Assembly (NCBI GenBank): GCA_031556375.1 | Contig: JAVBTA010000051.1 | Location: 1 to 28,124, forward strand | Reading direction: 5' to 3' | Source of the DNA: BNXB01 sp031556375 | GTDB taxonomy: Bacteria; Bacteroidota; Bacteroidia; Bacteroidales; Azobacteroidaceae | DNA length: 28,124 bases | Part shown: positions 1-7,685 of the stretch, piece after piece | Layout of the letters: each line of letters begins with the position of its first letter | Numbering within the stretch: the stretch's first letter is position 1 | Made by a program: the position numbers and the translations under genes | The notes under the pieces: generated by a model | Told to the model about the DNA's origin: nothing | The model's database searches: none | The model's input: only the letters and a program-made list of their open reading frames with translations

Positions 1-1
1 A

Positions 2-382
2 TACGGAATTCCTGCTGAACAAGTAATTGGAACCATGTTTAAAGCTGCCTATAAAGACGGTAATATTTCCCTCAAACCTGAAGTATGGCACACCGACGAT
101 AATGTAGGCAAACCTGAAGCCATTTACCAGATCATAGGCAAAAAACCGGTATTGGCTTTTGGTAATTCGGATGGCGATTTTGAAATGCTGGAATGGACAT
201 CAACAAATTCTTTACCTAATCTCTCTCTGATCTTACACCATACCGATGCGGAAAGAGAAGTCGCATACGACAGCCTCTCTCATGTCGGACAATTGAAAAA
301 GGGACTGATTGAAGGACCAGGAAAAGGCTGGATCATTGTAGATATGAAAAACGATTTTGGTAAAGTATTCTCATTTGAATAA
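2..382 (+). CDS. HAD-family phosphatase, 3' part only
   Basis: This is the C-terminal part of a haloacid dehalogenase (HAD) superfamily hydrolase. The reading frame is open from the first full codon at base 2, so the gene starts outside the window; the first internal ATG at 35 is not the true start. Visible motifs are a GKPEAI segment that supplies the conserved lysine (motif III) and GNSDGDFEML, which fits acidic motif IV that binds magnesium. A later HHTDAEREVAYD stretch is typical of the phosphoserine-phosphatase-like branch. The nucleophile Asp (motif I) is outside the window. The stop lies 9 bp before the moxR start, so the gene may be the first or second cistron of the Bat operon. The substrate is unknown. 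Confidence 0.75.
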   Translation, partial: YGIPAEQVIGTMFKAAYKDGNISLKPEVWHTDDNVGKPEAIYQIIGKKPVLAFGNSDGDFEMLEWTSTNSLPNLSLILHHTDAEREVAYDSLSHVGQLKKGLIEGPGKGWIIVDMKNDFGKVFSFE

Positions 383-391
383 TAACTCGAT

Positions 392-1351
392 ATGACAAAT
401 TTAGAACAAATATTAGTCCTCAGGAAAAATATGGGGCAAAGTATTATCGGTCAGGGCAATGTGATTTCAAAAATCATCATTGCCCTGCTTACCGATGGAA
501 ATGTATTGCTGGAAGGTCTTCCGGGATTAGCTAAAACACGTGCCGTAAAAGCCCTCGCAAACAATCTGGATTGTAAACTGAACCGCATCCAGTTCACCCC
601 AGACCTTCTACCATCGGATGTTACAGGAACAGAAATCTATCAACCACAGAACGAACAAAAATTTGTATTCCAACCCGGCCCTATTTTCAGTAATCTGGTC
701 TTGGCAGACGAGATCAACCGTGCTCCCGCGAAGGTACAATCGGCTTTGTTGGAAGCAATGGAAGAACGTCAGGTTTCTGTCGCAGGAAAAACGTACAAAA
801 TGGAACCTTTATTTATGGTTCTTGCTACTCAAAACCCTATAGAACAGGAAGGTACATATCCCCTACCGGAAGCTCAACTCGACCGTTTCATCATGAAAAT
901 TGAAGTCGATTACCCGAGTTCGGGCGAAGAAGCCAAAATTGTGTCTTTAGTTCGCAATGAAAGTAAGGGACAAGTAGAAAAGGTAACTCCGATCGATCAG
1001 AAAGTGATTTTTGAAGCCAGAAATGAAATCAATAATATCGAAGTAAGCGATGCCGCCGAAAAATATATGGTGGATATCATCGCTGCAACACGTTATCCGG
1101 ATAAAATAAACAAAGATCTGGCCCGCTGGATCAACTACGGTGCCAGTCCACGGGGAACAATTTCCCTGGACAAATGCTCCAGAGTCGTTGCCTGGCTTGA
1201 TGGCCGCAAAAGCGTAACTCCCGACGATACCCGGTACATTGTACACGATGTACTAAGACACCGCCTGATCTTGTCGTACGAAGCAAATGCCGACAGAGTA
1301 AACGCTAACGCCGTTATCGATAATATATTAAAGAACGTAGCCGTCATTTAA
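392..1351 (+). CDS. moxR: MoxR-type AAA+ ATPase of the Bat operon
   Basis: This is a cytoplasmic AAA+ ATPase of the MoxR family, 319 residues, which is the usual length. Walker A is GLPGLAKT (42-49), Walker B is LVLADE (102-107), the sensor 1 Asn is N148 within ATQNP, the arginine finger region is LDRF (163-166) and sensor 2 is SPRG (252-255). MoxR proteins are thought to act as chaperones that help assemble or activate partners with von Willebrand A domains. The next genes encode a DUF58 protein and two VWA proteins, which fits. The DUF58 gene starts at the very next base after this stop codon, so the two are very probably co-transcribed and translationally coupled. Confidence 0.93.
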   Translation: MTNLEQILVLRKNMGQSIIGQGNVISKIIIALLTDGNVLLEGLPGLAKTRAVKALANNLDCKLNRIQFTPDLLPSDVTGTEIYQPQNEQKFVFQPGPIFSNLVLADEINRAPAKVQSALLEAMEERQVSVAGKTYKMEPLFMVLATQNPIEQEGTYPLPEAQLDRFIMKIEVDYPSSGEEAKIVSLVRNESKGQVEKVTPIDQKVIFEARNEINNIEVSDAAEKYMVDIIAATRYPDKINKDLARWINYGASPRGTISLDKCSRVVAWLDGRKSVTPDDTRYIVHDVLRHRLILSYEANADRVNANAVIDNILKNVAVI

Positions 1352-2284
1352 ATGAATCTGTTTAATACAACATATCCCGTTGAAGTAGCAACCTCACTGA
1401 ATGATCTGATGCGGTTCGAATACATGGTACAGGCCGGTAATATACTCCCGAACCACCCCATCTATTCTATCCTTGCTGGAAAACATGCTGCTAAAATGAG
1501 AGGAAGAGGACTCGACTTCGAAGAAGTGCGAATGTATGTTCCCGGAGATGATGTACGAAATATCGATTGGAAAGTAACTGCCCGTAGTTCGGAAACTTAT
1601 TCAAAAATATTCAATGAAGAAAAAGAACGTCCTACATTTGCTCTTCTGGATCAAAGTTCAAGCATGTTCTTCGGATCCGAACGATATGTCAAATCTGTCT
1701 CTGCGGCTCATGTAGCTGCTATCTCAGCATTTTACACTATCAAACGGGGTGATCGGTTCGGCGGAATTATTTTTAATGATGAAGGACATGATTATCTGCC
1801 TCCTAAACGGAATAAAGCGCTTGTTGAACATTTCCTGCAACTGATTGTAAAACACAATAATCATCTACCTGAACGGAAAAAAGTAAATCCGGATTTTTCT
1901 AAAATAAACGAAATGCTTCAACGTACCCAGTCCCTGATTACTCACGATTATGTGATAGCAATCATTACGAATCTTCTGACGTTAAATGACGACAGTAAGC
2001 ATCTGTTACGCAGCATGGCATTTCGCAACGATCTGATATTAATGCATATAGAAGACCCTATGGATAAGTTTCTGCCGCCAGGGAAACTGGTTCTAACTAA
2101 TGGGGACAGGCAAATAACCTGGGATTCAAACAAATGGAATCAAAAATACTCCTCCGATTATGAACACCGGCTGAATTCATTAACAGAAGAATTCAGACAT
2201 TATAGAATTCCTGTATCTGTGATCAGTACAACGACTCCGGTCGAATTACAAATCAAAGAAAGAATGGGAGAAAGATTAAGATAA
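1352..2284 (+). CDS. DUF58 protein of the Bat operon
   Basis: This 310-residue protein belongs to the DUF58 family, the usual partner of MoxR. The family signature lies at 57-80 and contains YVPGDD and IDWKVTARS. It is followed by a VWA-like fold with a metal-site motif D-Q-S-S-S (D100, S102, S104). No signal peptide or membrane segment is evident, so it is probably cytoplasmic, although it sits among membrane-protein genes. The start codon directly abuts the moxR stop, and its own stop overlaps the next start by one base (TAATG). Its molecular function is not established; it is inferred to link the MoxR ATPase to the membrane Bat proteins. Confidence 0.9.
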   Translation: MNLFNTTYPVEVATSLNDLMRFEYMVQAGNILPNHPIYSILAGKHAAKMRGRGLDFEEVRMYVPGDDVRNIDWKVTARSSETYSKIFNEEKERPTFALLDQSSSMFFGSERYVKSVSAAHVAAISAFYTIKRGDRFGGIIFNDEGHDYLPPKRNKALVEHFLQLIVKHNNHLPERKKVNPDFSKINEMLQRTQSLITHDYVIAIITNLLTLNDDSKHLLRSMAFRNDLILMHIEDPMDKFLPPGKLVLTNGDRQITWDSNKWNQKYSSDYEHRLNSLTEEFRHYRIPVSVISTTTPVELQIKERMGERLR

Positions 2285-2760
2285 TGAACGACTCGATACC
2301 CGCATTAGAACAATTCATTGAACCGTCGCCGGTACAGTTCTCTCCAAGCGCACCCGGATGGTATGCTCTGGCCGGGATATCCCTGCTGATATTGTTGGTA
2401 ATTGCTTTTCTTATCTGGAATAATTACCGTAAAAATCATTATCGCAGAGTTGCTTTCGATTGGTTGGAACAAGAAGAAAAAAAATGCCTGAGCAACAAAG
2501 AATACTACCGTCTTGTATATGAAGCAGGAATGATTACCAAAAAGATCACCGTTTTCCTTCATGGATACAGCGAATTAATATCACTTAGAGGATCCGAATG
2601 GTTGTCTTATCTTAAAAAGACCTGCCCCTCTGTCTCTTTTTCATCGAGTGACGAACAACTCATGGATCAAATATACGAGATCAACAGCGAGCTAAAAGAA
2701 CAACAAGTTATAGAATTTACAGACAAAATAAAACATTGGATCAAAAAACACAAAAACTGA
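2284..2760 (+). CDS. DUF4381-like membrane protein of the Bat operon
   Basis: This 158-residue protein has one clear membrane segment at about 24-45, preceded by a short segment containing SAPGWYALAG and followed by a basic stretch (YRKNHYRR) and a helical cytoplasmic tail. The order of Pro/Trp-containing leader, membrane helix, Arg-rich stop-transfer and Leu/Glu-rich tail matches the DUF4381 family, which sits between DUF58 and VWA genes in MoxR-VWA clusters of many bacteria. The ATG overlaps the DUF58 stop by one base, indicating translational coupling. Family recognition comes from the pattern and position, not from an alignment. Its function is unknown; it is probably a small structural member of the Bat membrane complex. 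Confidence 0.8.
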   Translation: MNDSIPALEQFIEPSPVQFSPSAPGWYALAGISLLILLVIAFLIWNNYRKNHYRRVAFDWLEQEEKKCLSNKEYYRLVYEAGMITKKITVFLHGYSELISLRGSEWLSYLKKTCPSVSFSSSDEQLMDQIYEINSELKEQQVIEFTDKIKHWIKKHKN

Positions 2761-2769
2761 TTCTAAATT

Positions 2770-2790
2770 CATTTTCAATTGTCAATTAAT
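2770..2790 (+). repeat. Period-7 AT-rich repeat before batA
   Basis: Three heptamers run without a gap: CATTTTC, AATTGTC and AATTAAT, the last one sharing two bases with the batA start codon. Related heptamers precede purC and menG. This looks like a decayed member of a small intergenic repeat family. Confidence 0.4.
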
Positions 2791-3811
2791 GAATATATTT
2801 CCCGAAATAGCGAACAATATGCACTTTGAAATCGCCCATAAATGGGTATTTCTATTGCTACCTTTACCGTTACTGGTTTACTTGCTGCTCCCGGCATTCC
2901 ATAAACGGAAATCCGCCCTCATCGCTCCCTTTTTCAAAAGGGCGGCCGACGTTTCCGGACAACATCCGAAAAAAAGTGCATGGATCAGCCAGAAAGGGTT
3001 ATTCGCATGGATTTGCTTGATTGTATGCTGGATACTACTCTTAATAGCCGGCTCTTCCCCTCAGTTCGTAGGCCAACCGGAGAAAAAGACACGGACTGTC
3101 CGCAGTTTCCTTATTGCCGCCGATATCTCTTTCAGTATGGCTCAGCGTGACTGGGCAGTCGACGGAAAACAAATGACCCGCTGGGAAGCTGTAAAATACC
3201 TGATGAAAGACTTTATTTCCGAACGGAAAAGCGACCAGATAGGATTGGAAATGTTTGCTACACACGCTTACCTGCAAGCTCCTTTAACTACCGATCTTGA
3301 AACGATCAACTGGCTGCTCGACGAAACCGAAGTCGGTATGGCCGGTCAGATGACAAGTATCGGAGAAGCTATTGCCTTTGGAATCAAAATATTCAGACAA
3401 GATACAATAAAACAACGCGTTATGCTACTAATGACCGATGGAGTCGACGGAGGAACAGATATCTCCCCGCTTGATGCCGCTGCTGCTGCAAAACGCGATA
3501 GTGTAACCATTTATACGCTGGGAATAGGTAATTCGACCTCAGGAGGATATGCTATAGACGAAACTTTGCTCACACAAATTGCGGAAACAACCGGTGGAAA
3601 ATACTTCCGCGCCGATAGTCAAAGCGAAATGAAAGAAGTTTATTCCGAATTAAACAAATTACAACCTATTGTTTATGAGGAAAATACATACAAACCAGTT
3701 GTATTGCTCTATATGTATCCATTAGGATTGGCAATCGGACTCATTTTGGTCTATTATCTGTTAAGCGGAATTTTCAATCTCCTGAGAGGAAGATTGGGTA
3801 AATCAGTATAG
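2789..3811 (+). CDS. batA: BatA-like VWA membrane protein
   Basis: This 340-residue inner-membrane protein has membrane helices at about 18-35, 73-88 and 304-326 that flank a von Willebrand A domain. The metal-ion-dependent adhesion site is readable: D112-x-S114-x-S116, T189 in MTS, and D217 in LLMTDGVDGG. This is the BatA layout: two N-terminal helices, a VWA domain, and one C-terminal helix. Bat proteins were named in Bacteroides fragilis for aerotolerance. The ATG at 2789 is preferred because it gives a full N-terminus; a second ATG at 2819 would also keep the first helix. The 28-bp gap before it carries three heptamers of a repeat seen elsewhere in the window. Confidence 0.88.
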   Translation: MNIFPEIANNMHFEIAHKWVFLLLPLPLLVYLLLPAFHKRKSALIAPFFKRAADVSGQHPKKSAWISQKGLFAWICLIVCWILLLIAGSSPQFVGQPEKKTRTVRSFLIAADISFSMAQRDWAVDGKQMTRWEAVKYLMKDFISERKSDQIGLEMFATHAYLQAPLTTDLETINWLLDETEVGMAGQMTSIGEAIAFGIKIFRQDTIKQRVMLLMTDGVDGGTDISPLDAAAAAKRDSVTIYTLGIGNSTSGGYAIDETLLTQIAETTGGKYFRADSQSEMKEVYSELNKLQPIVYEENTYKPVVLLYMYPLGLAIGLILVYYLLSGIFNLLRGRLGKSV

Positions 3812-3823
3812 CATAAAATAATA

Positions 3824-5560
3824 ATGAAAGAAATTATACATCATATTACCTCTATCGACTGGCATCAGTTCCATTTCCTCAGGCCCAAGGCGCTGTGGCT
3901 GTTCATTCCGTTGGCCGTAATTATTCTGATACAAATCGCCAGTAACTATGAACAACAAAAATGGAAAAAGATCATCGCTCCGGCACTAAGACCATTTATG
4001 TTCAGTAAAGGAAATCCGAAAGCAATCATATTGCCATTGGTATTAATGGCTACAAGCCTTAGTTGTATGATCCTGGCTCTCGCCGGACCCACCTGGAAAA
4101 AACGGGAAATTCCCGGAGAAAAAATCCCTTCGGTAGTTCTTATTTCCCTCGACTTGTCAAAATCGATGATGGCGACTGATATACAACCTTCCAGATTAGG
4201 ACGGGCTAAAATGAAAATTGCGGACTTCCTGGATGCAAATCCACGGGCCAGAACCGGACTGGTCGCTTATGCAGGGACTCCGCATACAGTACTTCCATTT
4301 ACAGCAGATTATAAATTGATCAAGCATCATGCAGCCAGTTTATTTAACTGGGAAATGCCTGTACAGGGAACAAACATGGCTCTGAATCTGGCTTTGGCAG
4401 ACACTTTATTAAAAAATATAGAAGCTCCGAGTACCATCTTATTGATGACCGACGTAATTGATAATAACGAAGCTGTGGCCATTACCGATTTTATTAATAA
4501 CTCCATCCACAAAATGGAAATATTATTGTTTTCAACTCCGGCTGGGGCTCCTGTGCCCGATGTGCATGGAGTAAACTCGGTGCAATCACCCGACGTCCTG
4601 AATAATCTGAAACAAAACGATAAAATAAGTATCACCACTATTACTCTCGATAAATCGGATGTAGAAGGTATAGCAAAAAAAATCAGTGATAACCTGATAT
4701 TCCAGAAAGATGCTAAGAAAGACGCTAAAGACTGGGACGATATGGGTTGGTTGCTCTTGATTCCGGCAATATTGATCGCATCGTTCTGGTCGAGAAAAGG
4801 TTGGGTTGTACGATGGTGTTGGATATCGGTATGCTTTTTCACTTTTACTTCCTGTGGGACAGAGAGTAAACACCCTGATTGGTGGTATACAAAAAATTAT
4901 CAGGGAGAATTATGGTACAAAAAAGGAGAATACGACAAAGCTGCGGAACTATTCCAGGACAACTCCCATAAAGCCGCGGCATATTTCAAGTCCGGAGACT
5001 ATCAATCTGCAGCAGAACTTCTTGCAGAAGATTCCTCGGCAATCGGACAATACAACTATGGCCTCGCCCTGAATAAGCTTGGATTATACGACGAAGCGAT
5101 AACTGCTTTTCAAAAAGCAGCTGAAGAATCTCCTGAATTAAAAGAGAAAGCGGATAAAAACATAGATGTAAGCAAATTAATGAAAGACCAGGCAATCAGT
5201 TCATTACGGTTTCAACCGCATGCCAATCCGATTGACAATATCCTGAAAAATACAGAAAAAGGAAAACTGAAAGAACGAAAACCTGAATCAGAAGACGAAC
5301 AGCTATCTTCTGATACCGAAGTGAAAAAATTACCGACTAAAGGCGACCGGATATCTGACGAAGTTGCAAGTAATATCCATCGGGCAAAAGAACAGAAATT
5401 TCCTCCCAAAGACTTCAAAATGGAAGAAAATGTTCCGATTGAGACCAAAGTGTTGATGCAAAAAACAAATGCTGATCCCGGAGAATTTTTGCACCGGCGT
5501 TTTGAGATCCAAAAACAAAAATATTACCCCCAAGTCGTACAAGACAAGGAAAATTGGTGA
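3824..5560 (+). CDS. batB/batC: BatB-BatC fusion: VWA domain plus TPR domain
   Basis: This 578-residue protein joins two parts that are often separate genes. The N-terminal half is BatB-like: helices at about 24-40 and 68-87, a VWA domain with D110-x-S112-x-S114, T183 and D210, and a helix at about 308-321. The C-terminal half starts with a further helix (327-344) ending in FTSCG, then TPR-like repeats at about 364-440 (GEYDKAAELF, GDYQSAAELL, GLYDEAITAF) and a charged, low-complexity tail with many Lys and Glu. The same VWA-TPR layout is known from fused aerotolerance proteins of proteobacteria. The TPR part should face the periplasm and recruit partners. It starts 12 bp after batA, and batD follows after 2 bp. 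Confidence 0.87.
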   Translation: MKEIIHHITSIDWHQFHFLRPKALWLFIPLAVIILIQIASNYEQQKWKKIIAPALRPFMFSKGNPKAIILPLVLMATSLSCMILALAGPTWKKREIPGEKIPSVVLISLDLSKSMMATDIQPSRLGRAKMKIADFLDANPRARTGLVAYAGTPHTVLPFTADYKLIKHHAASLFNWEMPVQGTNMALNLALADTLLKNIEAPSTILLMTDVIDNNEAVAITDFINNSIHKMEILLFSTPAGAPVPDVHGVNSVQSPDVLNNLKQNDKISITTITLDKSDVEGIAKKISDNLIFQKDAKKDAKDWDDMGWLLLIPAILIASFWSRKGWVVRWCWISVCFFTFTSCGTESKHPDWWYTKNYQGELWYKKGEYDKAAELFQDNSHKAAAYFKSGDYQSAAELLAEDSSAIGQYNYGLALNKLGLYDEAITAFQKAAEESPELKEKADKNIDVSKLMKDQAISSLRFQPHANPIDNILKNTEKGKLKERKPESEDEQLSSDTEVKKLPTKGDRISDEVASNIHRAKEQKFPPKDFKMEENVPIETKVLMQKTNADPGEFLHRRFEIQKQKYYPQVVQDKENW

Positions 5561-5562
5561 CA

Positions 5563-6900
5563 ATGAAAAAAACAGCAATATATAGTCTCATTTTTTATTT
5601 GGTTTTGTTTACCTACAAAGCCCAATCACAAGTATCTGTAAACGTGGATCTGAACCGCAAAACAGTTTATGTCCAACAACCTTTTCATGTCACCATCACT
5701 GTCTATACAAAAACTTGGTTTACAGCCCCATTAGAATTCGGAAATCTCCAGATTCCCAACGCGTTCATTGTCCCTTTCGACAAAACCCAACCAGGTATAT
5801 TCACCGTCGGTGGTAAACAACTCCCCGGTATCCAGTTTTATTATATTGTTTTTCCATACAAAGCCGGAGAATTTACAGTTCCCCCATTAGAAATAACAGC
5901 GCAAAGTCCCCCGGAAGGCAGTTCGCAAACCCGGAAAATAGTTTTACATACAACGCCTCAATCGTTTGTCGTTAAGGATGTCCCAGCTGAGTTAAAGAAA
6001 AAAGGTGCCTGGTTTGTGGCTAAAGATGTTACTCTCCATGAAAAATGGGAGCCCGATTTAAAGGATCTGAAAACAGGCGACGTCATCAAACGTATCATAA
6101 CGATCAATGCAAAAGGCACGTTGCCTCAATTCATACCGGATCTGAATGAACAGGAGATTCTGAAATGGACCAGTTCTTACCCGGAGGAACCAATTTTGAA
6201 AGATACACGTGGAAATGGCGACGCCAACGGAGAAAGTGTACAAATGATAACTTATCTCCTGGAAAAAGCCGGTAATTATACAATACCCGGTGTCAATCTC
6301 TCTTTTTGGAACCCCTACTCTGCAAAAGTAGAGAGCAGGGCAACTCAATCAATTAGTATCCAGGTGAAAGAAAACACTGATCTGGGTATTCTGAAAACGC
6401 TAAAAGACAGCTTGGATGCAACAGTGGCAATTCATCCGGCAGAAACAAAAGCAAAAACGCCATTCCTTATCTTTGGAATGAAATGGTATCAATTCGCAGG
6501 ATGTCTGATTATCTGTATAGTAGTTCTCTCCCTTCTGATTAAACTTGGCCGGAAACTGTTTATAAAATTCCGGACAAACCGGGAAAACTACCATAATAGC
6601 GAAGAATATCTGTTCAAGAAATTTCAGCAGGCAAACCATGATCCCAAAACATTCCTGAATGCATTGTATGTCTGGTGGGATCATTTCAAAGGCAAGTCTT
6701 CCGCATCGGTAGGAAAAACCCTGAGTACAGAAAATGAACAGGAAGAAAGCGAAATTTTCAAGGAATATTTCGACAAAGCATTACATAATGAAAATCCCGA
6801 TAATTCTGAAAAGATAAAACAAGACCTGAAGAAATTCAGGAGCAAGAAAAAACAGAAATATTCCCGGAATCAGATCAATGATTGGATCAATTCGATATAA
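5563..6900 (+). CDS. batD: BatD-like protein
   Basis: This 445-residue exported membrane protein closes the Bat operon. The ATG at 5563 is chosen over an in-frame TTG at 5554 because it gives a clean signal peptide (MKKTAIYSLIFYLVLFTYKAQS, cleaved near residue 22), and it lies 2 bp after the BatBC stop. The mature part is rich in beta-strand segments (FHVTITVYTKTWF, FYYIVFPYKAGEFTVPP), as in BatD, with a single membrane helix at about 310-327 and a basic cytoplasmic tail of about 115 residues. BatD is a family of unknown biochemical role that co-occurs with VWA Bat proteins. I see no separate batE downstream. Its stop is only 6 bp from the stop of the convergent trigger-factor-like gene. Confidence 0.87.
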   Translation: MKKTAIYSLIFYLVLFTYKAQSQVSVNVDLNRKTVYVQQPFHVTITVYTKTWFTAPLEFGNLQIPNAFIVPFDKTQPGIFTVGGKQLPGIQFYYIVFPYKAGEFTVPPLEITAQSPPEGSSQTRKIVLHTTPQSFVVKDVPAELKKKGAWFVAKDVTLHEKWEPDLKDLKTGDVIKRIITINAKGTLPQFIPDLNEQEILKWTSSYPEEPILKDTRGNGDANGESVQMITYLLEKAGNYTIPGVNLSFWNPYSAKVESRATQSISIQVKENTDLGILKTLKDSLDATVAIHPAETKAKTPFLIFGMKWYQFAGCLIICIVVLSLLIKLGRKLFIKFRTNRENYHNSEEYLFKKFQQANHDPKTFLNALYVWWDHFKGKSSASVGKTLSTENEQEESEIFKEYFDKALHNENPDNSEKIKQDLKKFRSKKKQKYSRNQINDWINSI

Positions 6901-6906
6901 ATTAAT

Positions 6907-7665
6907 CTACAATGTTGCCGACTGTGCATCAATGATATACGCTAATACCATCTCAGCCAGTAGTGCATCTGATAATCTCGATAAACCATTGTGATTCACC
7001 AGAAATTCTTTTAACTCTTCCGGTGTAACTTCATTTTCTTCGGCAACATCACGAATACGGGCTTCAATGTCTTTTCCATCAACCTCGATATTGTTTTCCT
7101 CGGCTATTTTCTTTAAAATAAGCATCAATTTAACCCGCTCTTCCGCCGCATTTTTTTCTTCTTCCGAAGGATTTTCACAATCCTCTACGTATTTCATCTC
7201 ATTTTCAAGAAATGCCGGATGCAATGCGATTTCTGTCCGATCCAACAGTTTTTCGGAAATTTCATTGAGCTTATCCTCCTCATCTTCAGACTCTAAACTC
7301 AAATTACAATAATCCGGAAGATCAAACTGAGGCATTTCCACAAAAGAAGCCTTAAATTTCAGAAAATTGTTCTTTGAACTCTCAACGTCAGAGATCTCTA
7401 TCGGTGTTCCGGCAACCAAACCCTGCTTTTTCAGGGCTGTACGACACAACCGGGCTGAAGATACAGATACCAGATCATTCCGGATCTCATTCTTAAAAAA
7501 TGATTCCAACATTCCTACCGGCGCTTTTCCCGGACGGAATCCTTTGAACGACAATTTGGAATAGCGTTTCAGAATATCATTATATTCCTCGCCAACCATA
7601 TCCCATGGAACGGTAATTTCCAATTCCTTTTCCTGCTCTGTAATATTATTTAATTTAATCTCCAT
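6907..7665 (-). CDS. Trigger-factor-like chaperone without PPIase domain
   Basis: This 252-residue protein looks like trigger factor (Tig) but is a little over half the usual 430-450 residues. The N-terminal ribosome-binding domain is clear, with the signature GFRPGKAP at 42-49 (GFRKGKVP in E. coli) and the domain end at about 100-125 (FKASFVEMPQFDLPDY). What follows is a short acidic linker (125-140) and then helices resembling the C-terminal chaperone arms (about 140-250). The FKBP-like prolyl isomerase domain that normally lies between is missing. No frameshift or stop is visible, so the short form seems to be genuine. It lies 20 bp downstream of the radical SAM gene, probably in one operon. 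It could be a specialised paralogue alongside a full-length Tig elsewhere. Confidence 0.82.
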   Translation of the reverse strand: MEIKLNNITEQEKELEITVPWDMVGEEYNDILKRYSKLSFKGFRPGKAPVGMLESFFKNEIRNDLVSVSSARLCRTALKKQGLVAGTPIEISDVESSKNNFLKFKASFVEMPQFDLPDYCNLSLESEDEEDKLNEISEKLLDRTEIALHPAFLENEMKYVEDCENPSEEEKNAAEERVKLMLILKKIAEENNIEVDGKDIEARIRDVAEENEVTPEELKEFLVNHNGLSRLSDALLAEMVLAYIIDAQSATL

Positions 7666-7685
7666 TGATTTTTATTTTTAATTAT

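Noticed and set aside
4327..4842. 171-codon open frame on the minus strand inside the BatB-BatC gene
   Set aside because: It lies wholly opposite a well-supported gene, has no recognisable motif, and its residue mix follows from the codons of the other strand.
5554..5562. TTG start three codons upstream of batD
   Set aside because: The ATG at 5563 gives a proper signal peptide and the TTG lies within the previous gene.
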